Shown here: one piece after another, positions 41,069 through 47,401 of the stretch
Numbering within the stretch: position 1 is the stretch's first letter
How the letters are laid out: each line of letters starts with the position of its first letter
Assembly (NCBI GenBank): GCA_024400915.1
Contig: JAKSLX010000020.1
Location: 1 to 47,449 of the forward strand
Reading direction: 5' to 3'
Length of the DNA stretch: 47,449 bases
Origin: Treponema sp.
Lineage (GTDB): Bacteria; Spirochaetota; Spirochaetia; Treponematales; Treponemataceae
Notes under the pieces: model-generated
What the model was told of the DNA's origin: nothing
The model's database searches: none
The model's input: only the letters and a program-made list of their open reading frames with translations
Made by a program: the position numbers and the translations under genes

Positions 41069-42247
41069 ATGGTTCGGCATTTATACTACAGAACAATTGA
41101 AAGGAACGGAAAAAAAGTAAAGTCATGGTATTACTGGTTCTATGACGAAAACGGAAAGCAAGTAAGAAGATCTTGTGGAAAGGATGGAAAGCCTTGCCTA
41201 AAGAAAAGGGATGCAGAAGAATTCCTTGCAAGTCTGGAAGATGAATATGAAAGTAGGAAAACTTTTGCTTCTCAGTTTGCCGGAATGTACAATGCAGATT
41301 CTGACTATATGAAAAAGGCATTGTCAAAGGGAAAGCATTGGGAAGATAGTACAATCCATACCAAGCAGCAGCTTCTTGAAATTGTCATGAAAAAATTTGG
41401 GAATCGTTATCCTGAAGATGTTTCTCTGGCTGAGATAGATAAATGGCTTTTGAGTTTTGACCGTTCAAGTTCATGGAGAAATCAGATTCTTGCAATTTTC
41501 AAGGACATTTACCTTGAACTTTACCAATGCAAGAGAATACAAATTTTGCCGGTTTTTCAATACTTTGTTTCTGAGAAAAAAGAAAAGGGCATTTTATCTC
41601 TAGAGGAGATTCAAAGGCTGTTCCCTAGTAATTACGATGATCTTGTTAATATATGGAGATGGAATAGCAAGACTTATGAACCTGACTGGCAGGTTTTTAT
41701 TTTTGCAACGATGATATTTACTTGTCTATCCACAGGTATGAGAAGAGGGGAATTAAGAGCTCTCAAGTATTCTCAGTTTGTTGCTCCTAATGCAGTTCTA
41801 ATCAATTGTCGTTTGGATCAAAGCAACAAAGAGATAAATAGACTTAAGAAAGGCACTGATACAGATAAAAAGTGGAGGGTATCCATCTTACCCAAAAAAA
41901 CAGTTGATATGATTCATTATATGACTGAACATAGGATGGAAATTAAGCCTAGTCCATATCTGTTCACGTTTCATGGGCATCCATGGGGAACAACTCACTT
42001 AAGAAAAGTTCTGGCAGAAATCCTTACCAAAAATGGCATTGATGTTGAAAAAAGGAATATCAGCCTTCATAGCTTGAGGTTTACTTACAATACAATAATG
42101 AAAACAAAGATTGACAATGTTGATCTAAGGCTTATGATGGGACATGTTCACGAAAACATGACCGAATATTATGACAAGTCAAAAGCTTTGGATCATCTTG
42201 ATGAATTGCAGAAAAATAAATCGACAATTGATTCAATCTGGGACTGA
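41069..42247 (+). CDS. int: Tyrosine recombinase/integrase
   Basis: Site-specific recombinase of a mobile element, 392 residues. It has a short N-terminal arm-binding-like domain (about 15-55, WYYWFYDENGKQVRRSCG), a core-binding SAM-like domain (about 65-170) and a catalytic domain. The latter has R225 (STGMRRGEL), a beta-hairpin Lys region (KKGTDTDKKWR), H334 and R337 (LHSLRF), H359 (MMGHVHEN) and the nucleophile Y368 or Y367 (TEYYDKS). AAGGAGGA precedes the ATG. All catalytic residues are present, so it looks active. The partner att site is outside the window. Confidence 0.95.
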   Translation: MVRHLYYRTIERNGKKVKSWYYWFYDENGKQVRRSCGKDGKPCLKKRDAEEFLASLEDEYESRKTFASQFAGMYNADSDYMKKALSKGKHWEDSTIHTKQQLLEIVMKKFGNRYPEDVSLAEIDKWLLSFDRSSSWRNQILAIFKDIYLELYQCKRIQILPVFQYFVSEKKEKGILSLEEIQRLFPSNYDDLVNIWRWNSKTYEPDWQVFIFATMIFTCLSTGMRRGELRALKYSQFVAPNAVLINCRLDQSNKEINRLKKGTDTDKKWRVSILPKKTVDMIHYMTEHRMEIKPSPYLFTFHGHPWGTTHLRKVLAEILTKNGIDVEKRNISLHSLRFTYNTIMKTKIDNVDLRLMMGHVHENMTEYYDKSKALDHLDELQKNKSTIDSIWD

Positions 42248-42253
42248 TTTTTC

Positions 42254-42280
42254 TTGCTTAAATTAAACTTAAGTCATAAT
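42254..42280 (+). promoter_or_regulatory. Possible promoter of the membrane regulator gene
   Basis: CATAAT at 42275-42280 lies eight bases before the ATG at 42289. TTGCTT at 42254-42259 is 15 bp upstream. The spacer is short, so confidence is low. It would give a nearly leaderless transcript. Confidence 0.3.
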
Positions 42281-42288
42281 ATGGAATT

Positions 42289-42966
42289 ATGAGAAAGTTT
42301 TTATTTAAGCGTTATAAGGAATTTGTTTCGGACAAAATCCAATGGTCAATCTGTGCAACTTCGGTTGTTCTTTTGGTATGCCATATATGGCAATTTTATG
42401 ATTCACAATTCATGTTTCAGCCGCTATCAAGGATTGTATTGTATTCAGTCCTGATTCCGGCTGTCTTTATTTTTGGAAGAAAGGCAATTTTTGTTATTTT
42501 CCTTATTTTTGCCTATGTCGCAGCTTTGGACATAACATTTGAAAACTATACTTCATTCATTGTTGTCATGATAATAAGTATGGTTCATGCAAAGGATAAT
42601 TTTAAGAAAGACCTTAAAATATACATTCCTTATCTTGCCGTATATGCAGCATGTGCATTGATTTCATGTCAGAGACATGATAAGGATGCATCCCATATTG
42701 TCATTCATATTGCTAACTGTTTCTGGCTTTTCTTTATTACTTATATATTCATCAAGAAAGGAAAGAAAAAAAAGCATCTCAAACTTGATGATGTGCAGAA
42801 AAAAATTTTAAGTGAACTTGCATCCGGCAAGCTTCAGAAGGAAATTACTTTTGTAAATAAGAACACGATTAAAAACAAGATACAGAAAGCTCTTGTAGAC
42901 AATGATCTACTGTCAAAAGAACAGTTACTTATGCTCTACATAAGGGAATATGTAGAATTTGAGTAA
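42289..42966 (+). CDS. Membrane protein with C-terminal LuxR-like helix-turn-helix
   Basis: A 225-residue protein. The first 160 residues contain about five membrane helices (for example SICATSVVLLVCHIWQFY, IVLYSVLIPAVFIFG and IANCFWLFFITYIFI). A basic turn (KKGKKKKHLK) leads to a cytoplasmic domain DVQKKILSELASGKLQKEI then NKNTIKNKIQKAL, which resembles the LuxR/NarL C-terminal helix-turn-helix. It lies directly after the integrase on the same strand. A membrane-tethered regulator of the element is an attractive reading, but the DNA-binding call is by eye. No ribosome site is visible. Confidence 0.65.
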   Translation: MRKFLFKRYKEFVSDKIQWSICATSVVLLVCHIWQFYDSQFMFQPLSRIVLYSVLIPAVFIFGRKAIFVIFLIFAYVAALDITFENYTSFIVVMIISMVHAKDNFKKDLKIYIPYLAVYAACALISCQRHDKDASHIVIHIANCFWLFFITYIFIKKGKKKKHLKLDDVQKKILSELASGKLQKEITFVNKNTIKNKIQKALVDNDLLSKEQLLMLYIREYVEFE

Positions 42967-43040
42967 AAATAACACATAATCCTATCAAAATAACTCTAAT
43001 CCTAAACCACATTCATCTGATTTAGTTGTATGTTGTAAGC

Positions 43041-43475
43041 ATGAATAACAATTACTTACAGCAGATACAGGCAGGAAGGCTAAATCAGATGGAACAGATG
43101 CAGCCGAATTTATTTTCTCCAATGACATTCAATAGTCCTCAGCCTGTCGCAAAGAAAACAAACGTGATTTATTCACTTGTTGACGGATATTCTGGAGCTC
43201 AGAATTTCATGCTTATGCCAGGTGAAGTAGGACTTCTTTTTGATGCTTCCAAAAACGAATTCTACAAGAAAAGCATTGATGAAATGGGAATGATGTCAAT
43301 TAAAAAATATGACTACAAGGAAGTTCCCATACCAACAAGCGAAACTCCTGGAATTGCAAGCAATGATGCTGCGATAAACAAAAGGTTGGATTCGCTGGAG
43401 AATGCAATTAATAAACTTCTTGAAGTAAGAAAAGAAGAGCCTAAAGAAGAAGTCAAGGGAGATGTGAAGAAATGA
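43041..43475 (+). CDS. Element protein of unknown function with C-terminal coiled coil
   Basis: A 144-residue protein. The Gln/Asn/Met-rich N-terminus (NNNYLQQIQAGRLNQMEQMQ) is followed by a small beta-type domain (VIYSLVDGYSGAQNFMLMPGEVGLLFD then FYKKSIDEMGMMSIKKYDY). A C-terminal coiled coil follows (AINKRLDSLENAINKLLEV) with an acidic/basic end. Similar short proteins occur, from memory, in mobile elements of gut bacteria, but no function is known to me. An in-frame TTG at 43026 exists; ATG 43041 gives the more natural start. The stop overlaps the next gene by 4 bp. Confidence 0.7.
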   Translation: MNNNYLQQIQAGRLNQMEQMQPNLFSPMTFNSPQPVAKKTNVIYSLVDGYSGAQNFMLMPGEVGLLFDASKNEFYKKSIDEMGMMSIKKYDYKEVPIPTSETPGIASNDAAINKRLDSLENAINKLLEVRKEEPKEEVKGDVKK

Positions 43476-43675
43476 TGCCGGATCCAATGCAAATGATGAA
43501 TCAGATGTTCGGACAGTCTGGACAGTTACCGCAATTTGACGAAATCAAATTCAGACAGTTTCTTCCAAAATTGAACGATCAGAATTTGAATCAAATCATA
43601 CAGCAGGCAAGGATGATGGGAATTCCTGACAGACAGATTGAAGAGGGAATGAGAATCATCAAAAGTTTCAAGTAA
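43472..43675 (+). CDS. Small Met/Gln-rich element protein
   Basis: A 67-residue protein starting MMPDPMQMMNQMFGQSGQ, followed by a helical C-terminal half (FRQFLPKLNDQNLNQIIQQA, then GIPDRQIEEGMRIIKSF) that looks like a small three-helix domain. Function is not recognised. It is translationally coupled to the upstream gene through ATGA. Met/Gln-rich N-termini are shared with the neighbouring gene, which suggests partners. Confidence 0.65.
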   Translation: MMPDPMQMMNQMFGQSGQLPQFDEIKFRQFLPKLNDQNLNQIIQQARMMGIPDRQIEEGMRIIKSFK

Positions 43676-43741
43676 ATCATCCACTTAATGTGGCTGAAAT
43701 AAAAACATAATGACTGTCGGGAGACAGACAGGGGAGGCACT

Positions 43742-44410
43742 ATGTCAGAAATGACAGCAAGTGATTATGCCGTAATGAACGGCAACAACGGATGGCAGAA
43801 CAATCCATTTCTTTATTTGGTTTTTCTGTTGTTCATGAGAAACTGGGGTGGCTATGGCTATGAAGGTTTCAGTGCTGCTGCAACTCAGGGAGCTTTGACA
43901 AGAGCAGAGCTTACTGATGGTCTGAACAATCAGACATTGCAGAGAGACATTACCGATGTTCGTGATGCAGTCGGTAATACAGGAATGTTGGTACAGAGTA
44001 CTGGTGCTAATATTTCTGACAAATTATGTTGTGGTTTTAACACTCTCAACACAAACATTCTTCAGACAGGAAGCAACATTGGGGCAGCAATTGCTCAGTC
44101 TAGCTTTGAAAGTCAGAAGTGCTGCTGTGAGACTAACCGCAACATTGATGCAATGCGTTACGAAAATGCACAGAATACATGTGCAATTACTACCGCTATC
44201 CGTGAAGATGGAGAAAAGACAAGAGCTCTCATGACGGCAAACACAATTCAGGATCTCCGTGATTCTCGTGAAGCCGTACAGCGTGAACTTCAGTCTGCTC
44301 AGCTTACTCTTGCTAATGCTGCTCAGACACAGAACATTCTCGGTCAGATGGGTCGCTATGTACCTTACTCAGGTTGTGGTTGTGGCTTCAGCAATGGCTA
44401 CGGCTACTAA
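43742..44410 (+). CDS. Cys-rich element protein with hydrophobic N-terminal segment
   Basis: A 222-residue protein. A short hydrophobic segment (NPFLYLVFLLFMRNWGG, about 20-36) is followed by a helical, Thr/Asn-rich region that could be a coiled coil (LTRAELTDGLNNQTLQRDIT to about 200). It has Cys clusters KLCCGFN and KCCCETNRN, and a C-terminal SGCGCGFSNGYGY tail. GGGAGGC lies just upstream of the ATG. Function unknown; the fibrous look suggests a structural or surface role. By memory this type recurs in gut phage and plasmid contigs. Confidence 0.7.
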   Translation: MSEMTASDYAVMNGNNGWQNNPFLYLVFLLFMRNWGGYGYEGFSAAATQGALTRAELTDGLNNQTLQRDITDVRDAVGNTGMLVQSTGANISDKLCCGFNTLNTNILQTGSNIGAAIAQSSFESQKCCCETNRNIDAMRYENAQNTCAITTAIREDGEKTRALMTANTIQDLRDSREAVQRELQSAQLTLANAAQTQNILGQMGRYVPYSGCGCGFSNGYGY

Positions 44411-44438
44411 AAAACTCCGCCAGCAGGCGTGATAATTC

Positions 44439-44461
44439 GGTGGGCGGCAAGTCTGCCCACC
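44439..44461 (+). other. Stable RNA hairpin in the leader of the 44482 gene
   Basis: GGTGGGC at 44439-44445 pairs perfectly with GCCCACC at 44455-44461 (loop 9). A smaller CGCC/GGCG hairpin lies at 44418-44429. There is no T tract, so termination is unlikely; the hairpin sits 8 bases before the AAGAGG ribosome site and may affect stability or translation. Confidence 0.55.
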
Positions 44462-44481
44462 TGACTTTAAGAGGTATTAAA

Positions 44482-44835
44482 ATGAGTTGTAATTGTAATG
44501 GAAACGTGCAAAGAACTTTGATTCGTTCGATAGCAAACAATACTGGAGGAACAGCCGTTGTGCTAACTCCCGATGTTGCATTAGCTCCATTGAATGAAAG
44601 CAAGGTGTCATTTGTAATTGCTACAACAGTTCCGGTTGCTGGAATGTCATTGCCGGCAAACATCACACTCAATGGAGTTGATGTGCCTATATATGACAGA
44701 TTCGGCAATATCATCTATGGAGCAAATCTAAGAACAAGGTTTGAATACAAGGGATATTACGGAACAAATGGAGCTGGCGGTACGGCTCATATCCAGGTTG
44801 TCAATTATCCTATAGGGAGACAGTGCAATTGTTAG
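44482..44835 (+). CDS. Small element protein with terminal CNC motifs
   Basis: A 117-residue, mostly beta-type protein framed by Cys pairs: MSCNCNGN at the start and GRQCNC at the very end. The middle contains GGTAVVLTPDVALAPLNE and ANITLNGVDVPIYDRFGNII. A longer frame opens at 44374 inside the previous gene. ATG 44482 lies seven bases after AAGAGG (44469-44474) and gives the Cys-rich N-terminus. Function unknown. Placed after another protein with a CGCG tail, so the two may share a Cys-based assembly mode. Confidence 0.7.
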   Translation: MSCNCNGNVQRTLIRSIANNTGGTAVVLTPDVALAPLNESKVSFVIATTVPVAGMSLPANITLNGVDVPIYDRFGNIIYGANLRTRFEYKGYYGTNGAGGTAHIQVVNYPIGRQCNC

Positions 44836-45128
44836 GTTTTGCTTGTATTCGTGACTGTTCAGTATGTCCTTTTTCTTGCAATAGGGGTTTTGAATCAAGG
44901 ATAAGTGCAAGCAGCAGTCAAGCAAGTCAAGGATTACCTGAAGCATTGAAACAAACTGTAGTTGAAGAATCCCAGACAACTGAAGAAAAAAGGGCAGAAT
45001 CACCGGCTGTAGAAAATATGGTGAATGACACTAAAGAAGAAAACCTTCCTGTTCTCGCTGAAGTCCAGTACTCAATTGTTAAGGATGAAGAGAGAAAGGG
45101 TTTATTCGGATGGAGAAAGAAAAAATGA
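44823..45128 (+). CDS. Small Cys-motif element protein
   Basis: A protein of about 101 residues with an N-terminal Cys cluster (CIRDCSVCPFSC) that could bind metal. A long acidic, Ser/Glu-rich middle without clear fold follows, and the end is basic (FGWRKKK). The start is uncertain: GTG 44823 is only three bases after AGGGAG (44814-44819), and TTG 44829 is nine bases after it. It overlaps the previous gene by about 13 bp and the next by 4 bp (ATGA). Function unknown. Confidence 0.55.
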   Translation: MQLLGFACIRDCSVCPFSCNRGFESRISASSSQASQGLPEALKQTVVEESQTTEEKRAESPAVENMVNDTKEENLPVLAEVQYSIVKDEERKGLFGWRKKK

Positions 45129-45583
45129 AACTAGATGTGAGAGAGTTGATAGAAGATTTACCTGAAGATGTTGATTACAAGAAAGTTATCAGCATTCTTG
45201 CAAAAGCTGCCGATTGCAATTTTGATTCCGTGACAACGTTCATGCTTGTCTACAAGGAAGTAATGGGTGATACGCTATGCAAGAAATACTGTAACTGGAT
45301 GGTTGACAATATGCATCATGGAACTGAGCATGGCAGAAAGTGGACTGTAGAGCAGACAAATGAACTTGCCAGAAAGAATTCAATTGATTTCGGATCAGAT
45401 TATACTGAGTTTGAATTCAATGCCGTTGTTCACATGATGTACTATGATTATCATTCGGATGTTAAGGATTCAGGAATCTCCGGCGAAAGTATTTTTGCAA
45501 AAATGGCAGACAGTTATCTTACTGATGAAGATGCTCCAAAGGGTAGACTTCTTAATCATTTCTTTTTTATTGTAAGAGAATAA
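45125..45583 (+). CDS. Element protein of unknown function (alpha-helical, about 150 residues)
   Basis: A 152-residue protein with no membrane segment. It contains FMLVYKEVMGDTLCKKYCNWM, then HHGTEHGRKWTVEQTNELARK and FNAVVHMMYYDYHSD. The pattern resembles a hypothetical family that, from memory, accompanies the upstream genes in gut mobile elements. ATG 45110 is in frame, but GGAG at 45112-45115 serves ATG 45125, which overlaps the upstream stop. It is the last gene of the forward cassette and is followed by a terminator. Confidence 0.7.
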   Translation: MKLDVRELIEDLPEDVDYKKVISILAKAADCNFDSVTTFMLVYKEVMGDTLCKKYCNWMVDNMHHGTEHGRKWTVEQTNELARKNSIDFGSDYTEFEFNAVVHMMYYDYHSDVKDSGISGESIFAKMADSYLTDEDAPKGRLLNHFFFIVRE

Positions 45584-45590
45584 GCCGTTG

Positions 45591-45622
45591 GGCGGGTAGT
45601 GTAAAAGCTATCCGCCTTTTTT
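45591..45622 (+). terminator. Rho-independent terminator of the forward element cassette
   Basis: GGCGGGTAG at 45591-45599 pairs with CTATCCGCC at 45608-45616 (one G-T), followed by six T residues that reach the stop codon of the convergent HAD-type gene. Confidence 0.9.
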
Positions 45623-46022
45623 ACCTGTTCATTTCAAGGAAAAATTGTATCATTGCAGATACCTTTTCTTTAGATGAAAAACCGGCATTTGCAGCATCAT
45701 CTATGTAATGATGGGCAAAAATCTTGGGAGATCTGAAACCAAGTTTTTTAATTTCAGGAATGTTTTCGTTAACTGCATCAAAATCAATTCCTAAATCATT
45801 CATGTATCGGACAGCATCTATCAATGAGGATCCATCTCTGCAAGTCCATAGAATTAGCTTGTTTCCTGCTGTTTTCCATTCTTTAAGAGCTTTTATTGTG
45901 TTCATATCTGCATTCCCGACTTTAGGGAAACCGGCATAATCTATTGTTCCATCATAATCTATCGCTAGAATATGTGAATTGAATTCTTCAAACTGTTTGG
46001 TTTCTTCATTTAACAATTTCAT
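45621..46022 (-). CDS. Small HAD-type hydrolase of phage type
   Basis: A 133-residue hydrolase-like protein. Motif I is LAIDYDGTID (residues about 20-29, nucleophile Asp in DYDGT) and motif II is LILWTCRDG. DFDAVNENIPEIKKLGF follows, and HHYIDDAAN near the C-terminus provides acidic residues for motif IV. This compact form is common in phage genomes. The substrate is unknown; nucleotide or polynucleotide 3' phosphate removal is possible. GGGAG lies upstream of ATG 46022, which overlaps the stop of the preceding gene (ATGA). It is the last gene of the minus-strand cluster. Confidence 0.75.
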   Translation of the reverse strand: MKLLNEETKQFEEFNSHILAIDYDGTIDYAGFPKVGNADMNTIKALKEWKTAGNKLILWTCRDGSSLIDAVRYMNDLGIDFDAVNENIPEIKKLGFRSPKIFAHHYIDDAANAGFSSKEKVSAMIQFFLEMNR

Positions 46023-46240
46023 ATCTCTTTCTCCCAGTCTTGATAATCTTCTCTGTCAGAAAATGCAATCTCTATGTCTCCACTTTGATAATACACATCT
46101 TTCAAATAAGTGAGAGGTTTGTCATTGTAATATCCGTTACCTTGCGTTATCGTGAATTCGCAGTTTGCTATGACATTGGTATCTGCATGACCCATGGCTA
46201 TAAACTTATCCAGGATGTCTTTAAGTTCCTTTACCGTCAT
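46019..46240 (-). CDS. Small phage-type protein of unknown function
   Basis: A 73-residue acidic protein. The opening MTVKELKDILDKFIAMGHADT is a form often seen in small phage proteins. The rest looks beta-rich (VIANCEFTITQGNGYY, then DIEIAFSDREDYQDWE). GGAG lies six bases upstream of the ATG, inside the previous gene's last codons, and there is no spacer between that stop and this start. Function not recognised. Confidence 0.6.
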   Translation of the reverse strand: MTVKELKDILDKFIAMGHADTNVIANCEFTITQGNGYYNDKPLTYLKDVYYQSGDIEIAFSDREDYQDWEKEI

Positions 46241-46423
46241 TCATCTTCTCCAGTAGTTGAAATATAATGGCAACAATGCCATAAGTCCGTATATTATCTT
46301 CAGAAGAAGATTGACGAAAAGACACGTTATCAATTCGCATTTAGCATTACCTTTGTACTGATACCCACCAAGCACAGTCATTATCAGTCCTGTAATTACT
46401 GTTAACATTTCGAGTCTGTTCAT
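46241..46423 (-). CDS. Small two-helix membrane protein (holin-like)
   Basis: A 60-residue protein with two predicted membrane helices (about 7-23, LTVITGLIMTVLGGYQY, and 31-55, ELITCLFVNLLLKIIYGLMALLP) and a basic C-terminus (WRR). The size and topology fit class II holins, but nothing in the sequence proves it and no endolysin is seen nearby. A longer frame opens at 46456. ATG 46423 is preceded by GGGGGTG and follows the 25-residue gene by 2 bp. Confidence 0.55.
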   Translation of the reverse strand: MNRLEMLTVITGLIMTVLGGYQYKGNAKCELITCLFVNLLLKIIYGLMALLPLYFNYWRR

Positions 46424-46425
46424 TT

Positions 46426-46503
46426 TCACCCCCATACGCTGAACATCAACTGACATACCAAAAGACCTAACGAAAACCCAAGTATGAAATAATTCAGTTT
46501 CAT
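46426..46503 (-). CDS. 25-residue membrane peptide
   Basis: A very short frame: ATG at 46503, GGAGAAG upstream, stop at 46426. The product is one hydrophobic helix, beginning MKLNYFILGFSLGLLVC and ending in FSVWG. It fits exactly between the secreted protein gene (13-bp gap) and the two-helix membrane gene (2-bp gap), matching the tight packing of the cluster. Function unknown; too short to be called by most gene finders. Confidence 0.5.
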   Translation of the reverse strand: MKLNYFILGFSLGLLVCQLMFSVWG

Positions 46504-46516
46504 GTGAACTTCTCCG

Positions 46517-46738
46517 TCAATCTTTCTCATATACAACAATGATATAGTCTGTCCTAGACCCATAAATATATTTTTCAGTTGTGGCTGTCATTGTTACGAC
46601 ATTCCAGCCTATAGAAATCATGTCGTTCATTTCTCTGACAACATCTTGAGACCTGTTATCATATCTGACGACTTTCTGTGTCTTTGCAAAGCAATTAAAA
46701 GCCATTGCCAAAACCAATACCATGATAATCTTTTTCAT
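46517..46738 (-). CDS. Small secreted protein
   Basis: A 73-residue protein with an N-terminal signal peptide (KKIIMVLVLAMAFNCFA, cleavage likely after the Ala before KTQ). A small beta-type domain follows (VVREMNDMISIGWNVVTMTA, then DYIIVVYEK) that resembles DUF4177-like domains. ATG 46738 lies eight bases after GGGAG and overlaps the stop of the upstream gene (ATGA). Probably exported to the periplasm. Its role in the element is unknown. Confidence 0.6.
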   Translation of the reverse strand: MKKIIMVLVLAMAFNCFAKTQKVVRYDNRSQDVVREMNDMISIGWNVVTMTATTEKYIYGSRTDYIIVVYEKD

Positions 46739-46932
46739 TCTGTTAACTCCCATTTATCACAGTTTTCACAATCACAACAAGGAAAAGGTTCTTCACTTTC
46801 ATCATAAATAAGGCTTTCCCATATTGGTTTAATAAGCGAATAATAATTACAATTCAAACAATTTCTCATTTTAATGTTAATAAGTTTCAATTTCTCGATT
46901 TCACTTTTGAGTTCGATTTCAGTCTTTGTCAT
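46735..46932 (-). CDS. Small Cys-rich protein, zinc-ribbon-like
   Basis: A 65-residue protein. A helical N-terminus (KTEIELKSEIEKLKLINIKM) is followed by CLNCNYYS and CCDCENCDKWELTE, giving paired CxxC motifs that could bind zinc. ATG 46932 lies after GGGAG and overlaps the upstream stop. The C-terminal WELTE codons contain the GGGAG ribosome site of the next gene. The upstream gene ends in a near-identical way (WELSE), so the two share a duplicated gene end. Confidence 0.6.
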   Translation of the reverse strand: MTKTEIELKSEIEKLKLINIKMRNCLNCNYYSLIKPIWESLIYDESEEPFPCCDCENCDKWELTE

Positions 46933-47234
46933 TCTGATAACTCCCATTCACAAGGTGCTCTTTGTAATTTACACCCGTTAAAACCTTTGCTACAGAAAAT
47001 ACATTTAGAGCAATTATTGTTTTCATCAGTTATTTCTTTGCAATATCTCTTTATTGTTTCCATTGCGTTTTGAACTGTCATACAATTTTTCCTTCCTTCC
47101 GCAAGTCCGTACAAGACACCTTGAACAATACCTGCATACCTTTGGTCTATTTCTTCATTCGTGAGAAACCCTTTATTTCTCAATTCGTCTGTTATTTTGA
47201 TTGCATATTCTTCTGCTTTTTCTTCGTCTGTCAT
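46929..47234 (-). CDS. Phage-type protein with C-terminal Cys cluster
   Basis: A 101-residue protein. Helical N-terminal half (ADEYAIKITDEL-like, then IVQGVLYGLAEGRKN), and a C-terminal Cys cluster CSKCIFCSKGFNGCKLQRAPCEWE that looks like a zinc-binding knuckle. Proteins of this build are common in early regions of siphophages. AGGGA precedes ATG 47234. The stop overlaps the next gene (ATGA). Function unknown. Confidence 0.6.
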   Translation of the reverse strand: MTDEEKAEEYAIKITDELRNKGFLTNEEIDQRYAGIVQGVLYGLAEGRKNCMTVQNAMETIKRYCKEITDENNNCSKCIFCSKGFNGCKLQRAPCEWELSE

Positions 47235-47236
47235 AT

Positions 47237-47401
47237 TTAATCCCTGTCATCATTTATTTCGCTTTTTAAACAAATCAAAGTTATAAAAGTTCCATCATCC
47301 TGAATGTGCAACGGGTCTGCAAACAATCTGTTGTATATATCATCTTGTCCAGTAGACACATCGACTGACACATCTATTCTTAATGATTTATCCTCTATGG
47401 A
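47237..47401 (-). pseudogene. 3' part of a further minus-strand gene, interrupted by an in-frame TGA or lacking a normal start
   Basis: An open frame of 54 codons ends at TAA 47237-47239, two bases before the next gene. The product reads SIEDKSLRIDVSVDV, then GQDDIYNRLFADPLHIQDD, ending INDDRD. No ATG opens it. In the same frame a TGA lies at 47404-47402, and coding-like sequence (VNMRCNLYLG) continues on its far side to the window edge. It could be a broken gene, a sequencing error, a GTG-started short gene or, less likely, readthrough. Confidence 0.4.

Noticed and set aside
46241..46423. Firm holin call for the two-helix protein
   Set aside because: Only size and topology support it; no endolysin or spanin gene is visible nearby, so it is kept as holin-like only.
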